A DNA stretch of 64,000 nt from Coriaria nepalensis (Eukaryota; Streptophyta; Magnoliopsida; Cucurbitales; Coriariaceae). The translations under genes were made by a program, and so were the position numbers. The stretch is from contig CP114481.1 in the NCBI GenBank assembly GCA_027186245.1, positions 36,797,501 through 36,861,500 of the forward strand, given 5' to 3'. Shown here piece after piece: positions 1-10,440 of this stretch (position 1 is the stretch's first letter; every line of letters begins with the position of its first letter). The notes beneath the pieces were generated by a model, which made no database searches, had not been told where the DNA came from, and saw only the letters and a list, made by a program, of their open reading frames with translations.

Positions 1-142
1 AAATGATCATTGCAAGGAAAGTGTGCATTCGTTTAAAATTAAAATCATTTCAATGAGTCCTTTCAAGTCAATGACTTATTTCGAAGCAATTCGAACGAAT
101 TCTAGTTTGGCACTACAAAGACAACTTTTGTGCATAACTTGC
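1..142 (+). repeat. Reference satellite monomer (first in window)
   Basis: This monomer sets the numbering used in other entries. Landmarks in order are: a palindromic core AATGATCATT at 2-11; TGTGCAT at 22-28, repeated at 129-135; a T/A-rich stretch at 32-50 with the AA/CC switch at 37-38; three ATTTC-type sub-repeats near 46-84; a CpG-bearing dyad at 88-101; GAATTC at 97-102; CTAG at 102-105; and TTTTGCACTAC-like sequence at 106-116, which in this copy reads TTTGGCACTAC. The TTGG variant with CAAAG after it is rare and recurs at 3093 and 6077, which fixes the 2984-bp period of the first HOR. The phase of the monomer is arbitrary; I began at the window edge because a monomer happens to start there. 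Confidence 0.95.
88..101. repeat. Second dyad, AATTCG-AA-CGAATT (example)
   Basis: Six-base arms AATTCG and CGAATT flank an AA spacer. It contains two of the few CpG sites of the monomer and overlaps a GAATTC. The intact form needs T90 and A98. Monomers with G90 (AAGTCG) or T98 (CGTATT) lose symmetry, so the dyad is intact in only part of the array. Confidence 0.8.
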
Positions 143-158
143 AAATGATCATTGCAAG
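138..158. repeat. Near-perfect dyad at the monomer junction (example)
   Basis: Across the junction, arms CTTGCA and TGCAAG flank the palindrome ATGATCAT, with one extra A as the only asymmetry. The same 21-bp element occurs at essentially every junction. It is bracketed by direct copies of TGTGCAT 35 bp apart. Common variants are G141C (CTTCC), T11C (ATCGC) and A15G or G16A, which weaken the arms, and A2G, which changes only the unpaired base. Short dyads able to form cruciforms are known to be enriched in several centromeric satellites; a role here is inference. Confidence 0.85.
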
Positions 159-479
159 GAAAGTGTGCATTCGTTTAAAATTAAAATCATTTCAATGAGT
201 CCTTTCAAGTCAATAACTTATTTCGAAGAAAGTCGAACGAATTCTAGTTTTGCACTACAGACATAACTTTTGTGCATAACTTGCAAATGATCATTGCAAG
301 GAAAGTGTGCATTCGTTTAACCTTAAAATCATTTCAATGAGTCCTTTCAAGTCAATAACTTATTTCGAAGAAAGTCAAACGAATTCTAGTTTTGCACTAC
401 AGAGACAACTTTTGTGCATAACTTGCAAATGATCATTGCAAGGAAAGTGTGCATTCGTTTAACCTTAAAATCATTTCAA

Positions 480-486
480 TGAGTCA
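480..486 (+). other. TGAGTCA motif, recurrent bZIP-type site (example)
   Basis: TGAGTCA is the core recognised by GCN4/AP-1-type bZIP factors. It lies at monomer positions 54-60 in monomers with A60 and becomes TGAGTCC or TGAGTTC in those with C60. It is therefore present in a large share of monomers across the window. Binding is not shown by sequence; a 7-base match in a fixed monomer can arise by chance and then be amplified. Confidence 0.5.
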
Positions 487-2984
487 TTTCAACTCAATAA
501 CTTATTTCATAGCAAGTCGAACGTATTCTAGTTTTGCACTACAGACACAACTTTTGTGCATAACTTGCAAATGATCATTGCAAGGAAAGTGTGCATTCGT
601 TTAAAATTAAAATCATTTCAATGAGTCCTTTCAAGTCAATAACTTATTTCGAAGCAAGTCGATCGAATTCTAGTTTTGCACTACAAACATAACTTTTGTG
701 CATAACTTGCAAATGATCATTGCAAGGAAAGTGTGCATTCGTTTAAAATTAAAATCAATTCAATGAGTCATTTCAAGTCAATAACTTACTTCAAAGCAAG
801 TCGAACGTATTCTAGTTTTGCACTACAGACACAACTTTTGTGCATAACTTGCAAATGATCATTGCAGGGAAAGTGTGCATTCGTTTAACCTTCAAAATCA
901 TTTCAATGAGTCATTTCAAGTCAATAACTTATTTCAAAGCAATTCGAACGAATTCTAGCTTTGCACTACAGAGACAACTTTTGTGCATAACTTGCAAATG
1001 ATCATTGCAAGGAAAGTGTGCATTCGTGTAAAATTAAAATCATTTCAATGAGTTCTTTCAAGTCAATAACTTATTTCGAAGCAAGTGGAACGAATTCTAG
1101 TTTTGCACTACAGACATAACTTTTGTGCATAACTTGCAAATGATCATTGCAAAGAAAGTGTGCATTCGTTTAACCTTAAAATCATTTCAATGAGTCATTT
1201 CAAGTCAATAACTTATTTCAAAGCAATTCGAACGAATTCTAGTTTTGCACTACAGACACAACTTTTGTGCATAACTTGCAAATGATCATTGCAAGGGAAA
1301 TGTGCATTCGTTTAACCTTAAAATCATTTCAATGAGTCATTTCAAGTCAATAACTTATTTCAAAGCAATTCGAACGAATTCTAGTTTTGCACTACAGACA
1401 CAACTTTTGTGCATAACTTGCAAATGATCATTGCAAGGAAAGTGTGCATTCGTTTAACCTTAAAATCATTTCAGTGAGTCATTTCAAGTCAATAACTTAT
1501 TTCAAAGCAATTCGAACGAATTCTAGTTTTGCACTACAGAGACAACTTTTGTGCATAACTTGCAAATGATCATTGCAAGGAAAGTGTGCATTCGTGTAAA
1601 ATTAAAATAATTTCAATGAGTTCTTTTAAGTCAATAACTTATTTCGAAGCAAGTGGAACGAATTCTAGTTTCGCACTACAGACATAACTTTTGTGCATAA
1701 CTTGCAAATGATCATTGCAAGGAAAGTGTGCATTCGTTTAAAATTAAAATCATTTCAATAAGTCCTTTCAAGTCAATAACTTACTTCAAAGCAATTCGAA
1801 CGAATTCTAGTTTTGCACTACAGACACAACTTTTGTGCATAACATGCAAATGATCATTGCAAGGAAAGTGTGCATTCGTTTAACCTTAAAATCATTTCAA
1901 TGAGTCATTTCAAGTCAATAACTTATTTCAAAGCAATTCGAACGAAATCTCGTTTTGCACTACAGAGACAACTTTTGTGCATAACTTGCAAATGATCATT
2001 GCAAGGAAAGTGTGCATTCGTTTAAAATTAAAATCATTTCAATGAGTCCTTTCAAGTCAATGACTTATTTCGAAGCAATTCGAACGAATTCTAGTTTGGC
2101 ACTACAGAGACAACTTTTGTGCATAACTTGCAAATGATCATTGCAAGGAAAGTGTGCATTCGTTTAAAATTAAAATCATTTCAATGAGTCATTTCAAGTC
2201 AATAACTTATTTCGAAGAAAGTCGAACGAATTCTAGTTTTGCACTACAGACATAACTTTTGTGCATAACTTGCAAATGATCATTGCAAGGAAAGTGTGCA
2301 TTCGTTTAAAATTAAAATCAATTCAATGAGTCATTTCAAGTCAACAACTTACTTCAAAGTAAGTCGAACGTATTCTAGTTTTGCACTACAGACACAACTT
2401 TTGTGCATAACTTGCAAATGATCATTGCAGGGAAAGTGTGCATTCGTTTAACCTTAAAATCATTTCAATGAGTCATTTCAAGTCAATAACTTATTTCAAA
2501 GCAATTCGAACGAATTCTAGCTTTGCACTACAGAGACAACTTTTGTGCATAACTTGCAAATGATCATTGCAAGGAAAGTGTGCATTCGTGTAAAATTAAA
2601 ATCATTTCAATGAGTTCTTTCAAGTCAATAACTTATTTCGAAGCAAGTGGAACGAATTCTAGTTTTGCACTACAGACATAACTTTTGTGCATAACTTGCA
2701 AATGATCATTGCAAAGAAAGTGTGCATTCGTTTAACTTTAAAATCATTTCAATGAGTCATTTCAAGTCAATAACTTATTTCAAAGCAATTCGAACGAATT
2801 CTAGTTTTGCACTACAGACACAACTTTTGTGCATAACTTGCAAATGATCATTGCAAGGAAAGTGTGCATTCGTTTAACCTTAAAATCATTTCAATGAGTC
2901 ATTTCAAGTGAATAACTTATTTCAAAGCAATTCGAACGAATTCTAGTTTTTGCACTACAGAGACAACTTTTGTCCATAAGTTGC

Positions 2985-5968
2985 AAATGATCATTGCAAG
3001 GAAAGTGTGCATTCGTTTAAAATTAAAATCATTTCAATGAGTCCTTTCAAGTCAATGACTTATTTCGAAGCAATTCGAACGAATTCTAGTTTGGCACTAC
3101 AAAGACAACTTTTGTGCATGACTTGCAAATGATCATTGCAAGGAAAGTGTGCATTCGTTTAAAATTAAAATCATTTCAATGAGTCCTTTCAAGTCAATAA
3201 CTTATTTCGAAGAAAGTCGAACGAATTCTAGTTTTGCACTACAGACATAACTTTTGTGCATAACTTGCAAATGATCATTGCAAGGAAAGTGTGCATTCGT
3301 TTAACCTTAAAATCATTTCAATGAGTCCTTTCAAGTCAATAACTTATTTCGAAGAAAGTCAAACGAATTCTAGTTTTGCACTACAGAGACAACTTTTGTG
3401 CATAACTTGCAAATGATCATTGCAAGGAAAGTGTGCATTCGTTTAACCTTAAAATCATTTCAATGAGTCATTTCAACTCAATAACTTATTTCATAGCAAG
3501 TCGAACGTATTCTAGTTTTGCACTACAGACACAACTTTTGTGCATAACTTGCAAATGATCATTGCAAGGAAAGTGTGCATTCGTTTAAAATTAAAATCAT
3601 TTCAATGAGTCCTTTCAAGTCAATAACTTATTTCGAAGCAAGTCGATCGAATTCTAGTTTTGCACTACAAACATAACTTTTGTGCATAACTTGCAAATGA
3701 TCATTGCAAGGAAAGTGTGCATTCGTTTAAAATTAAAATCAATTCAATGAGTCATTTCAAGTCAATAACTTACTTCAAAGCAAGTCGAACGTATTCTAGT
3801 TTTGCACTACAGACACAACTTTTGTGCATAACTTGCAAATGATCATTGCAGGGAAAGTGTGCATTCGTTTAACCTTCAAAATCATTTCAATGAGTCATTT
3901 CAAGTCAATAACTTATTTCAAAGCAATTCGAACGAATTCTAGCTTTGCACTACAGAGACAACTTTTGTGCATAACTTGCAAATGATCATTGCAAGGAAAG
4001 TGTGCATTCGTGTAAAATTAAAATCATTTCAATGAGTTCTTTCAAGTCAATAACTTATTTCGAAGCAAGTGGAACGAATTCTAGTTTTGCACTACAGACA
4101 TAACTTTTGTGCATAACTTGCAAATGATCATTGCAAAGAAAGTGTGCATTCGTTTAACCTTAAAATCATTTCAATGAGTCATTTCAAGTCAATAACTTAT
4201 TTCAAAGCAATTCGAACGAATTCTAGTTTTGCACTACAGACACAACTTTTGTGCATAACTTGCAAATGATCATTGCAAGGGAAATGTGCATTCGTTTAAC
4301 CTTAAAATCATTTCAATGAGTCATTTCAAGTCAATAACTTATTTCAAAGCAATTCGAACGAATTCTAGTTTTGCACTACAGACACAACTTTTGTGCATAA
4401 CTTGCAAATGATCATTGCAAGGAAAGTGTGCATTCGTTTAACCTTAAAATCATTTCAGTGAGTCATTTCAAGTCAATAACTTATTTCAAAGCAATTCGAA
4501 CGAATTCTAGTTTTGCACTACAGAGACAACTTTTGTGCATAACTTGCAAATGATCATTGCAAGGAAAGTGTGCATTCGTGTAAAATTAAAATAATTTCAA
4601 TGAGTTCTTTTAAGTCAATAACTTATTTCGAAGCAAGTGGAACGAATTCTAGTTTCGCACTACAGACATAACTTTTGTGCATAACTTGCAAATGATCATT
4701 GCAAGGAAAGTGTGCATTCGTTTAAAATTAAAATCATTTCAATAAGTCCTTTCAAGTCAATAACTTACTTCAAAGCAATTCGAACGAATTCTAGTTTTGC
4801 ACTACAGACACAACTTTTGTGCATAACATGCAAATGATCATTGCAAGGAAAGTGTGCATTCGTTTAACCTTAAAATCATTTCAATGAGTCATTTCAAGTC
4901 AATAACTTATTTCAAAGCAATTCGAACGAATTCTCGTTTTGCACTACAGAGACAACTTTTGTGCATAACTTGCAAATGATCATTGCAAGGAAAGTGTGCA
5001 TTCGTTTAAAATTAAAATCATTTCAATGAGTCCTTTCAAGTCAATGACTTATTTCGAAGCAATTCGAACGAATTCTAGTTTTGCACTACAGAGACAACTT
5101 TTGTGCATAACTTGCAAATGATCATTGCAAGGAAAGTGTGCATTCGTTTAAAATTAAAATCATTTCAATGAGTCATTTCAAGTCAATAACTTATTTCGAA
5201 GAAAGTCGAACGAATTCTAGTTTTGCACTACAGACATAACTTTTGTGCATAACTTGCAAATGATCATTGCAAGGAAAGTGTGCATTCGTTTAAAATTAAA
5301 ATCAATTCAATGAGTCATTTCAAGTCAACAACTTACTTCAAAGCAAGTCGAACGTATTCTAGTTTTGCACTACAGACACAACTTTTGTGCATAACTTGCA
5401 AATGATCATTGCAGGGAAAGTGTGCATTCGTTTAACCTTAAAATCATTTCAATGAGTCATTTCAAGTCAATAACTTATTTCAAAGCAATTCGAACGAATT
5501 CTAGCTTTGCACTACAGAGACAACTTTTGTGCATAACTTGCAAATGATCATTGCAAGGAAAGTGTGCATTCGTGTAAAATTAAAATCATTTCAATGAGTT
5601 CTTTCAAGTCAATAACTTATTTCGAAGCAAGTGGAACGAATTCTAGTTTTGCACTACAGACATAACTTTTGTGCATAACTTGCAAATGATCATTGCAAAG
5701 AAAGTGTGCATTCGTTTAACTTTAAAATCATTTCAATGAGTCATTTCAAGTCAATAACTTATTTCAAAGCAATTCGAACGAATTCTAGTTTTGCACTACA
5801 GACACAACTTTTGTGCATAACTTGCAAATGATCATTGCAAGGAAAGTGTGCATTCGTTTAACCTTAAAATCATTTCAATGAGTCATTTCAAGTGAATAAC
5901 TTATTTCAAAGCAATTCGAACGAATTCTAGTTTTTGCACTACAGAGACAACTTTTGTCCATAAGTTGC
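2985..5968 (+). repeat. HOR-1 copy 2, 21 monomers
   Basis: This is a second full 2984-bp unit in direct tandem with the first. The inserted C recurs at 3877 and the five-T run at 5931-5935, each exactly 2984 bp on from copy 1. The rare TTGG variant recurs at 3093. By eye I found only a handful of substitutions between copies 1 and 2, such as GCATGAC at 3117-3123 for GCATAAC; I have not aligned them base by base. The match implies recent homogenisation of the whole 21-monomer unit. Confidence 0.93.
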
Positions 5969-8630
5969 AAATGATCATTGCAAGGAAAGTGTGCATTCGT
6001 TTAAAATTAAAATCATTTCAATGAGTCCTTTCAAGTCAATGACTTATTTCGAAGCAATTCGAACGAATTCTAGTTTGGCACTACAAAGACAACTTTTGTG
6101 CATAACTTGCAAATGATCATTGCAAGGAAAGTGTGCATTCGTTTAAAATTAAAATCATTTCAATGAGTCCTTTCAAGTCAATAACTTATTTCGAAGAAAG
6201 TCGAACGAATTCTAGTTTTGCACTACAGACATAACTTTTGTGCATAACTTGCAAATGATCATTGCAAGGAAAGTGTGCATTCGTTTAACCTTAAAATCAT
6301 TTCAATGAGTCCTTTCAAGTCAATAACTTATTTCGAAGAAAGTCAAACGAATTCTAGTTTTGCACTACAGAGACAACTTTTGTGCATAACTTGCAAATGA
6401 TCATTGCAAGGAAAGTGTGCATTCGTTTAACCTTAAAATCATTTCAATGAGTCATTTCAACTCAATAACTTATTTCATAGCAAGTCGAACGTATTCTAGT
6501 TTTGCACTACAGACACAACTTTTGTGCATAACTTGCAAATGATCATTGCAAGGAAAGTGTGCATTCGTTTAAAATTAAAATCATTTCAATGAGTCCTTTC
6601 AAGTCAATAACTTATTTCGAAGCAAGTCGATCGAATTCTAGTTTTGCACTACAAACATAACTTTTGTGCATAACTTGCAAATGATCATTGCAAGGAAAGT
6701 GTGCATTCGTTTAAAATTAAAATCAATTCAATGAGTCATTTCAAGTCAATAACTTACTTCAAAGCAAGTCGAACGTATTCTAGTTTTGCACTACAGACAC
6801 AACTTTTGTGCATAACTTGCAAATGATCATTGCAGGGAAAGTGTGCATTCGTTTAACCTTCAAAATCATTTCAATGAGTCATTTCAAGTCAATAACTTAT
6901 TTCAAAGCAATTCGAACGAATTCTAGCTTTGCACTACAGAGACAACTTTTGTGCATAACTTGCAAATGATCATTGCAAGGAAAGTGTGCATTCGTGTAAA
7001 ATTAAAATCATTTCAATGAGTTCTTTCAAGTCAATAACTTATTTCGAAGCAAGTGGAACGAATTCTAGTTTTGCACTACAGACATAACTTTTGTGCATAA
7101 CTTGCAAATGATCATTGCAAAGAAAGTGTGCATTCGTTTAACCTTAAAATCATTTCAATGAGTCATTTCAAGTCAATAACTTATTTCAAAGCAATTCGAA
7201 CGAATTCTAGTTTTGCACTACAGACACAACTTTTGTGCATAACTTGCAAATGATCATTGCAAGGGAAATGTGCATTCGTTTAACCTTAAAATCATTTCAA
7301 TGAGTCATTTCAAGTCAATAACTTATTTCAAAGCAATTCGAACGAATTCTAGTTTTGCACTACAGACACAACTTTTGTGCATAACTTGCAAATGATCATT
7401 GCAAGGAAAGTGTGCATTCGTTTAACCTTAAAATCATTTCAGTGAGTCATTTCAAGTCAATAACTTATTTCAAAGCAATTCGAACGAATTCTAGTTTTGC
7501 ACTACAGAGACAACTTTTGTGCATAACTTGCAAATGATCATTGCAAGGAAAGTGTGCATTCGTGTAAAATTAAAATAATTTCAATGAGTTCTTTTAAGTC
7601 AATAACTTATTTCGAAGCAAGTGGAACGAATTCTAGTTTCGCACTACAGACATAACTTTTGTGCATAACTTGCAAATGATCATTGCAAGGAAAGTGTGCA
7701 TTCGTTTAAAATTAAAATCATTTCAATAAGTCCTTTCAAGTCAATAACTTACTTCAAAGCAATTCGAACGAATTCTAGTTTTGCACTACAGACACAACTT
7801 TTGTGCATAACATGCAAATGATCATTGCAAGGAAAGTGTGCATTCGTTTAACCTTAAAATCATTTCAATGAGTCATTTCAAGTCAATAACTTATTTCAGA
7901 GCAATTCGAACGAATTCTCGTTTTGCACTACAGAGACAACTTTTGTGCATAACTTGCAAATGATCATTGCAAGGAAAGTGTGCATTCGTTTAAAATTAAA
8001 ATCATTTCAATGAGTCCTTTCAAGTCAATGACTTATTTCGAAGCAATTCGAATGAATTCTAGTTTTGCACTACAGAGACAACTTTTGTGCATAACTTGCA
8101 AATGATCATTGCAAGGAAAGTGTGCATTCGTTTAAAATTAAAATCATTTCAATGAGTCATTTCAAGTCAATAACTTATTTCGAAGAAAGTCGAACGAATT
8201 CTAGTTTTGCACTACAGACATAACTTTTGTGCATAACTTGCAAATGATCATTGCAAGGAAAGTGTGCATTCGTTTAAAATTAAAATCAATTCAATGAGTC
8301 ATTTCAAGTCAACAACTTACTTCAAAGCAAGTCGAACGTATTCTAGTTTTGCACTACAGACACAACTTTTGTGCATAACTTGCAAATGATCATTGCAGGG
8401 AAAGTGTGCATTCGTTTAACCTTAAAATCATTTCAATGAGTCATTTCAAGTCAATAACTTATTTCAAAGCAATTCGAACGAATTCTAGCTTTGCACTACA
8501 GAGACAACTTTTGTGCATAACTTGCAAATGATCATTGCAAGGAAAGTGTGCATTCGTGTAAAATTAAAATCATTTCAATGAGTTCTTTCAAGTCAATAAC
8601 TTATTTCGAAGCAAGTGGAACGAATTCTAG
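5969..8630 (+). repeat. HOR-1 copy 3, right end replaced
   Basis: This copy follows the order of HOR-1 with the inserted C at 6861 and the TTGG variant at 6077. Private changes include TTTCAGAG near 7898 and GAATGAATTC near 8050. From about 8638 it takes on variants of the second HOR, GCAGTACAG (8636-8644) and ACATTTG (8649-8655) instead of GCACTACAG and ACTTTTG. The five-T insertion and the GTCCATAAG end of the unit are absent. The unit is therefore cut short by an exchange with a related array. Confidence 0.85.
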
Positions 8631-8989
8631 TTTTGCAGTACAGACATAACATTTGTGCATAACTTGCAAATGATCATTGCAAAGAAAGTGTGCATTCGTT
8701 TAACCTTAAAATCATTTCAATGAGTCATTTCAAGTCAATAACTTATTTCAAAGCAATTCGAACGAATTCTAGTTTTGCACTATAGACACAACTTTTGTGC
8801 ATAACTTGCAAATGATCATTGCAAGGAAAGTGTGCATTCGTTTAACCTTAAAATCATTTCAATGAGTCATTTCAAGTCAATAACTTATTTCAAAGCAATT
8901 CGAACGAATTCTAGTTTTGCACTACAGACACAACTTTTGTGCATAACTTCCAAATGATCATTGCAAGGAAAGTGTGCATTCGTTTAACC
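8138..8989 (+). repeat. 852-bp duplication, left unit (6 monomers)
   Basis: This six-monomer unit repeats immediately at 8990-9841. Paired landmarks 852 bp apart are CGAAGAAAGT at 8181 and 9033, TTTTGCAG at 8631 and 9483, TATAGACAC at 8781 and 9633, and CTTCCAAATG at 8947 and 9799. The left limit is set by AA versus CC at 8136-8137 and 8988-8989. The unit straddles the change from HOR-1 to HOR-2 variants, so the duplication came after that exchange. Confidence 0.88.
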
Positions 8990-9841
8990 TTAAAATCATT
9001 TCAATGAGTCATTTCAAGTCAATAACTTATTTCGAAGAAAGTCGAACGAATTCTAGTTTTGCACTACAGACATAACTTTTGTGCATAACTTGCAAATGAT
9101 CATTGCAAGGAAAGTGTGCATTCGTTTAAAATTAAAATCAATTCAATGAGTCATTTCAAGTCAACAACTTACTTCAAAGCAAGTCGAACGTATTCTAGTT
9201 TTGCACTACAGACACAACTTTTGTGCATAACTTGCAAATGATCATTGCAGGGAAAGTGTGCATTCGTTTAACCTTAAAATCATTTCAATGAGTCATTTCA
9301 AGTCAATAACTTATTTCAAAGCAATTCGAACGAATTCTAGCTTTGCACTACAGAGACAACTTTTGTGCATAACTTGCAAATGATTATTGCAAGGAAAGTG
9401 TGCATTCGTGTAAAATTAAAATCATTTCAATGAGTTCTTTCAAGTCAATAACTTATTTCGAAGCAAGTGGAACGAATTCTAGTTTTGCAGTACAGACATA
9501 ACATTTGTGCATAACTTGCAAATGATCATTGCAAAGAAAGTGTGCATTCGTTTAACCTTAAAATCATTTCAATGAGTCATTTCAAGTCAATAACTTATTT
9601 CAAAGCAATTCGAACGAATTCTAGTTTTGCACTATAGACACAACTTTTGTGCATAACTTGCAAATGATCATTGCAAGGAAAGTGTGCATTCGTTTAACCT
9701 TAAAATCATTTCAATGAGTCATTTCAAGTCAATAACTTATTTCAAAGCAATTCGAACGAATTCTAGTTTTGCACTACAGACACAACTTTTGTGCATAACT
9801 TCCAAATGATCATTGCAAGGAAAGTGTGCATTCGTTTAACC
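8990..9841 (+). repeat. 852-bp duplication, right unit (6 monomers)
   Basis: This is the second unit of the six-monomer duplication. The match to the left unit runs on to 9885 and ends at A9886 against G9034. The crossover is therefore placed only to within about 44 bp. By eye I noted one substitution, GATTATT near 9383 for GATCATT near 8531. Near identity suggests a young unequal exchange. Confidence 0.87.
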
Positions 9842-10440
9842 TTAAAATCATTTCAATGAGTCATTTCAAGTCAATAACTTATTTCAAAGCAATTCGAACG
9901 AATTCTAGTTTTGCACTACAGAGACAACTTTTGTGCATAACTTGCAAATGATCATTGCAAGGAAAGTGTGCATTCGTTTAAAATTAAAATCATTTCAATG
10001 AGTCCTTTCAAGTCAATAACTTATTTCGAAGCAAGTCGATCGAATTCTAGTTTTGCACTACAGAGACAACTTTTGTCCATAACTTGCAAATGATCATTGC
10101 AAGGAAAGTGTGCATTTGTTTAAAATTAAAATCTTTTCAATGAGTCCTTTCAAGTCAATAACTTATTTCAAAGCAAGTGGAACGAATTCTAGTTTTGCAA
10201 TACAGAGACAACTTTTGTGCATAACTTCCAAATGATCATTGCAAGGAAAGTGTGCATTCGTTTAACCTTAAAATCATTTCAATGAGTCATTTCAAGTCAA
10301 TAACTTACTTCAAAGCAATTCGAACGAATTCTAGTTTTGCACTACAGACACAACTTTTGTGCATAACTTGCAAATGATCATTGCAAGGAAAGTGTGCATT
10401 CGTGTAACCTTAAAATCATTTCAATGAGTCATTTAAAGTC
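9842..10440 (+). repeat. Transition monomers into HOR-2
   Basis: These monomers match 11972-12270 at an offset of 2130 bp (15 monomers). The shared signature is TCGATCG followed by GTCCATAAC (10075 and 12205), GCATTTG and ATCTTTTC. After about 10160 they carry CAAAGCAAGTGG with GCAATACAG, a combination I found nowhere else. From about 10210 the run matches the lead-in to the HOR-2 marker (CTTCC, then ACTTACTTC). The block is a recombination mosaic. Confidence 0.75.

Larger units (their letters stand above)
1..2984 (+). repeat. HOR-1 copy 1, 21 monomers
   Basis: Twenty-one monomers make a unit of 2984 bp (21 x 142 + 2). The two extra bases are single insertions: a C at 893, in ACCTTCAAAATC, and a fifth T in the run at 2947-2951. 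Individual monomers carry distinctive variants: TTGGCACTACAAAG at 109-120, CATAGCAAGTCG near 513, TCGATCG near 660, GTGTAAAA near 1026, and GTCCATAAGTTGC near 2974. The same order recurs in the next copy. Private to this copy are GAAATCTCG near 1946 and AAAGTAAGTCG near 2359, where copy 2 has GAATTCTCG and AAAGCAAGTCG. Confidence 0.93.

Noticed and set aside
81..101. CENP-B-box-like TTCGnnnnA matches (TTCGAAGCA, TTCGAACGA)
   Set aside because: The second half of the box (CGGG at the right spacing) is missing in both, and the match is no better than expected near CpG-bearing A/T-rich sequence.
1843..1855. ATGCAAAT octamer-like motif in CATGCAAATGATC
   Set aside because: It arises from one substitution of TTGCAAAT in a few monomers and has no pattern beyond HOR copying.
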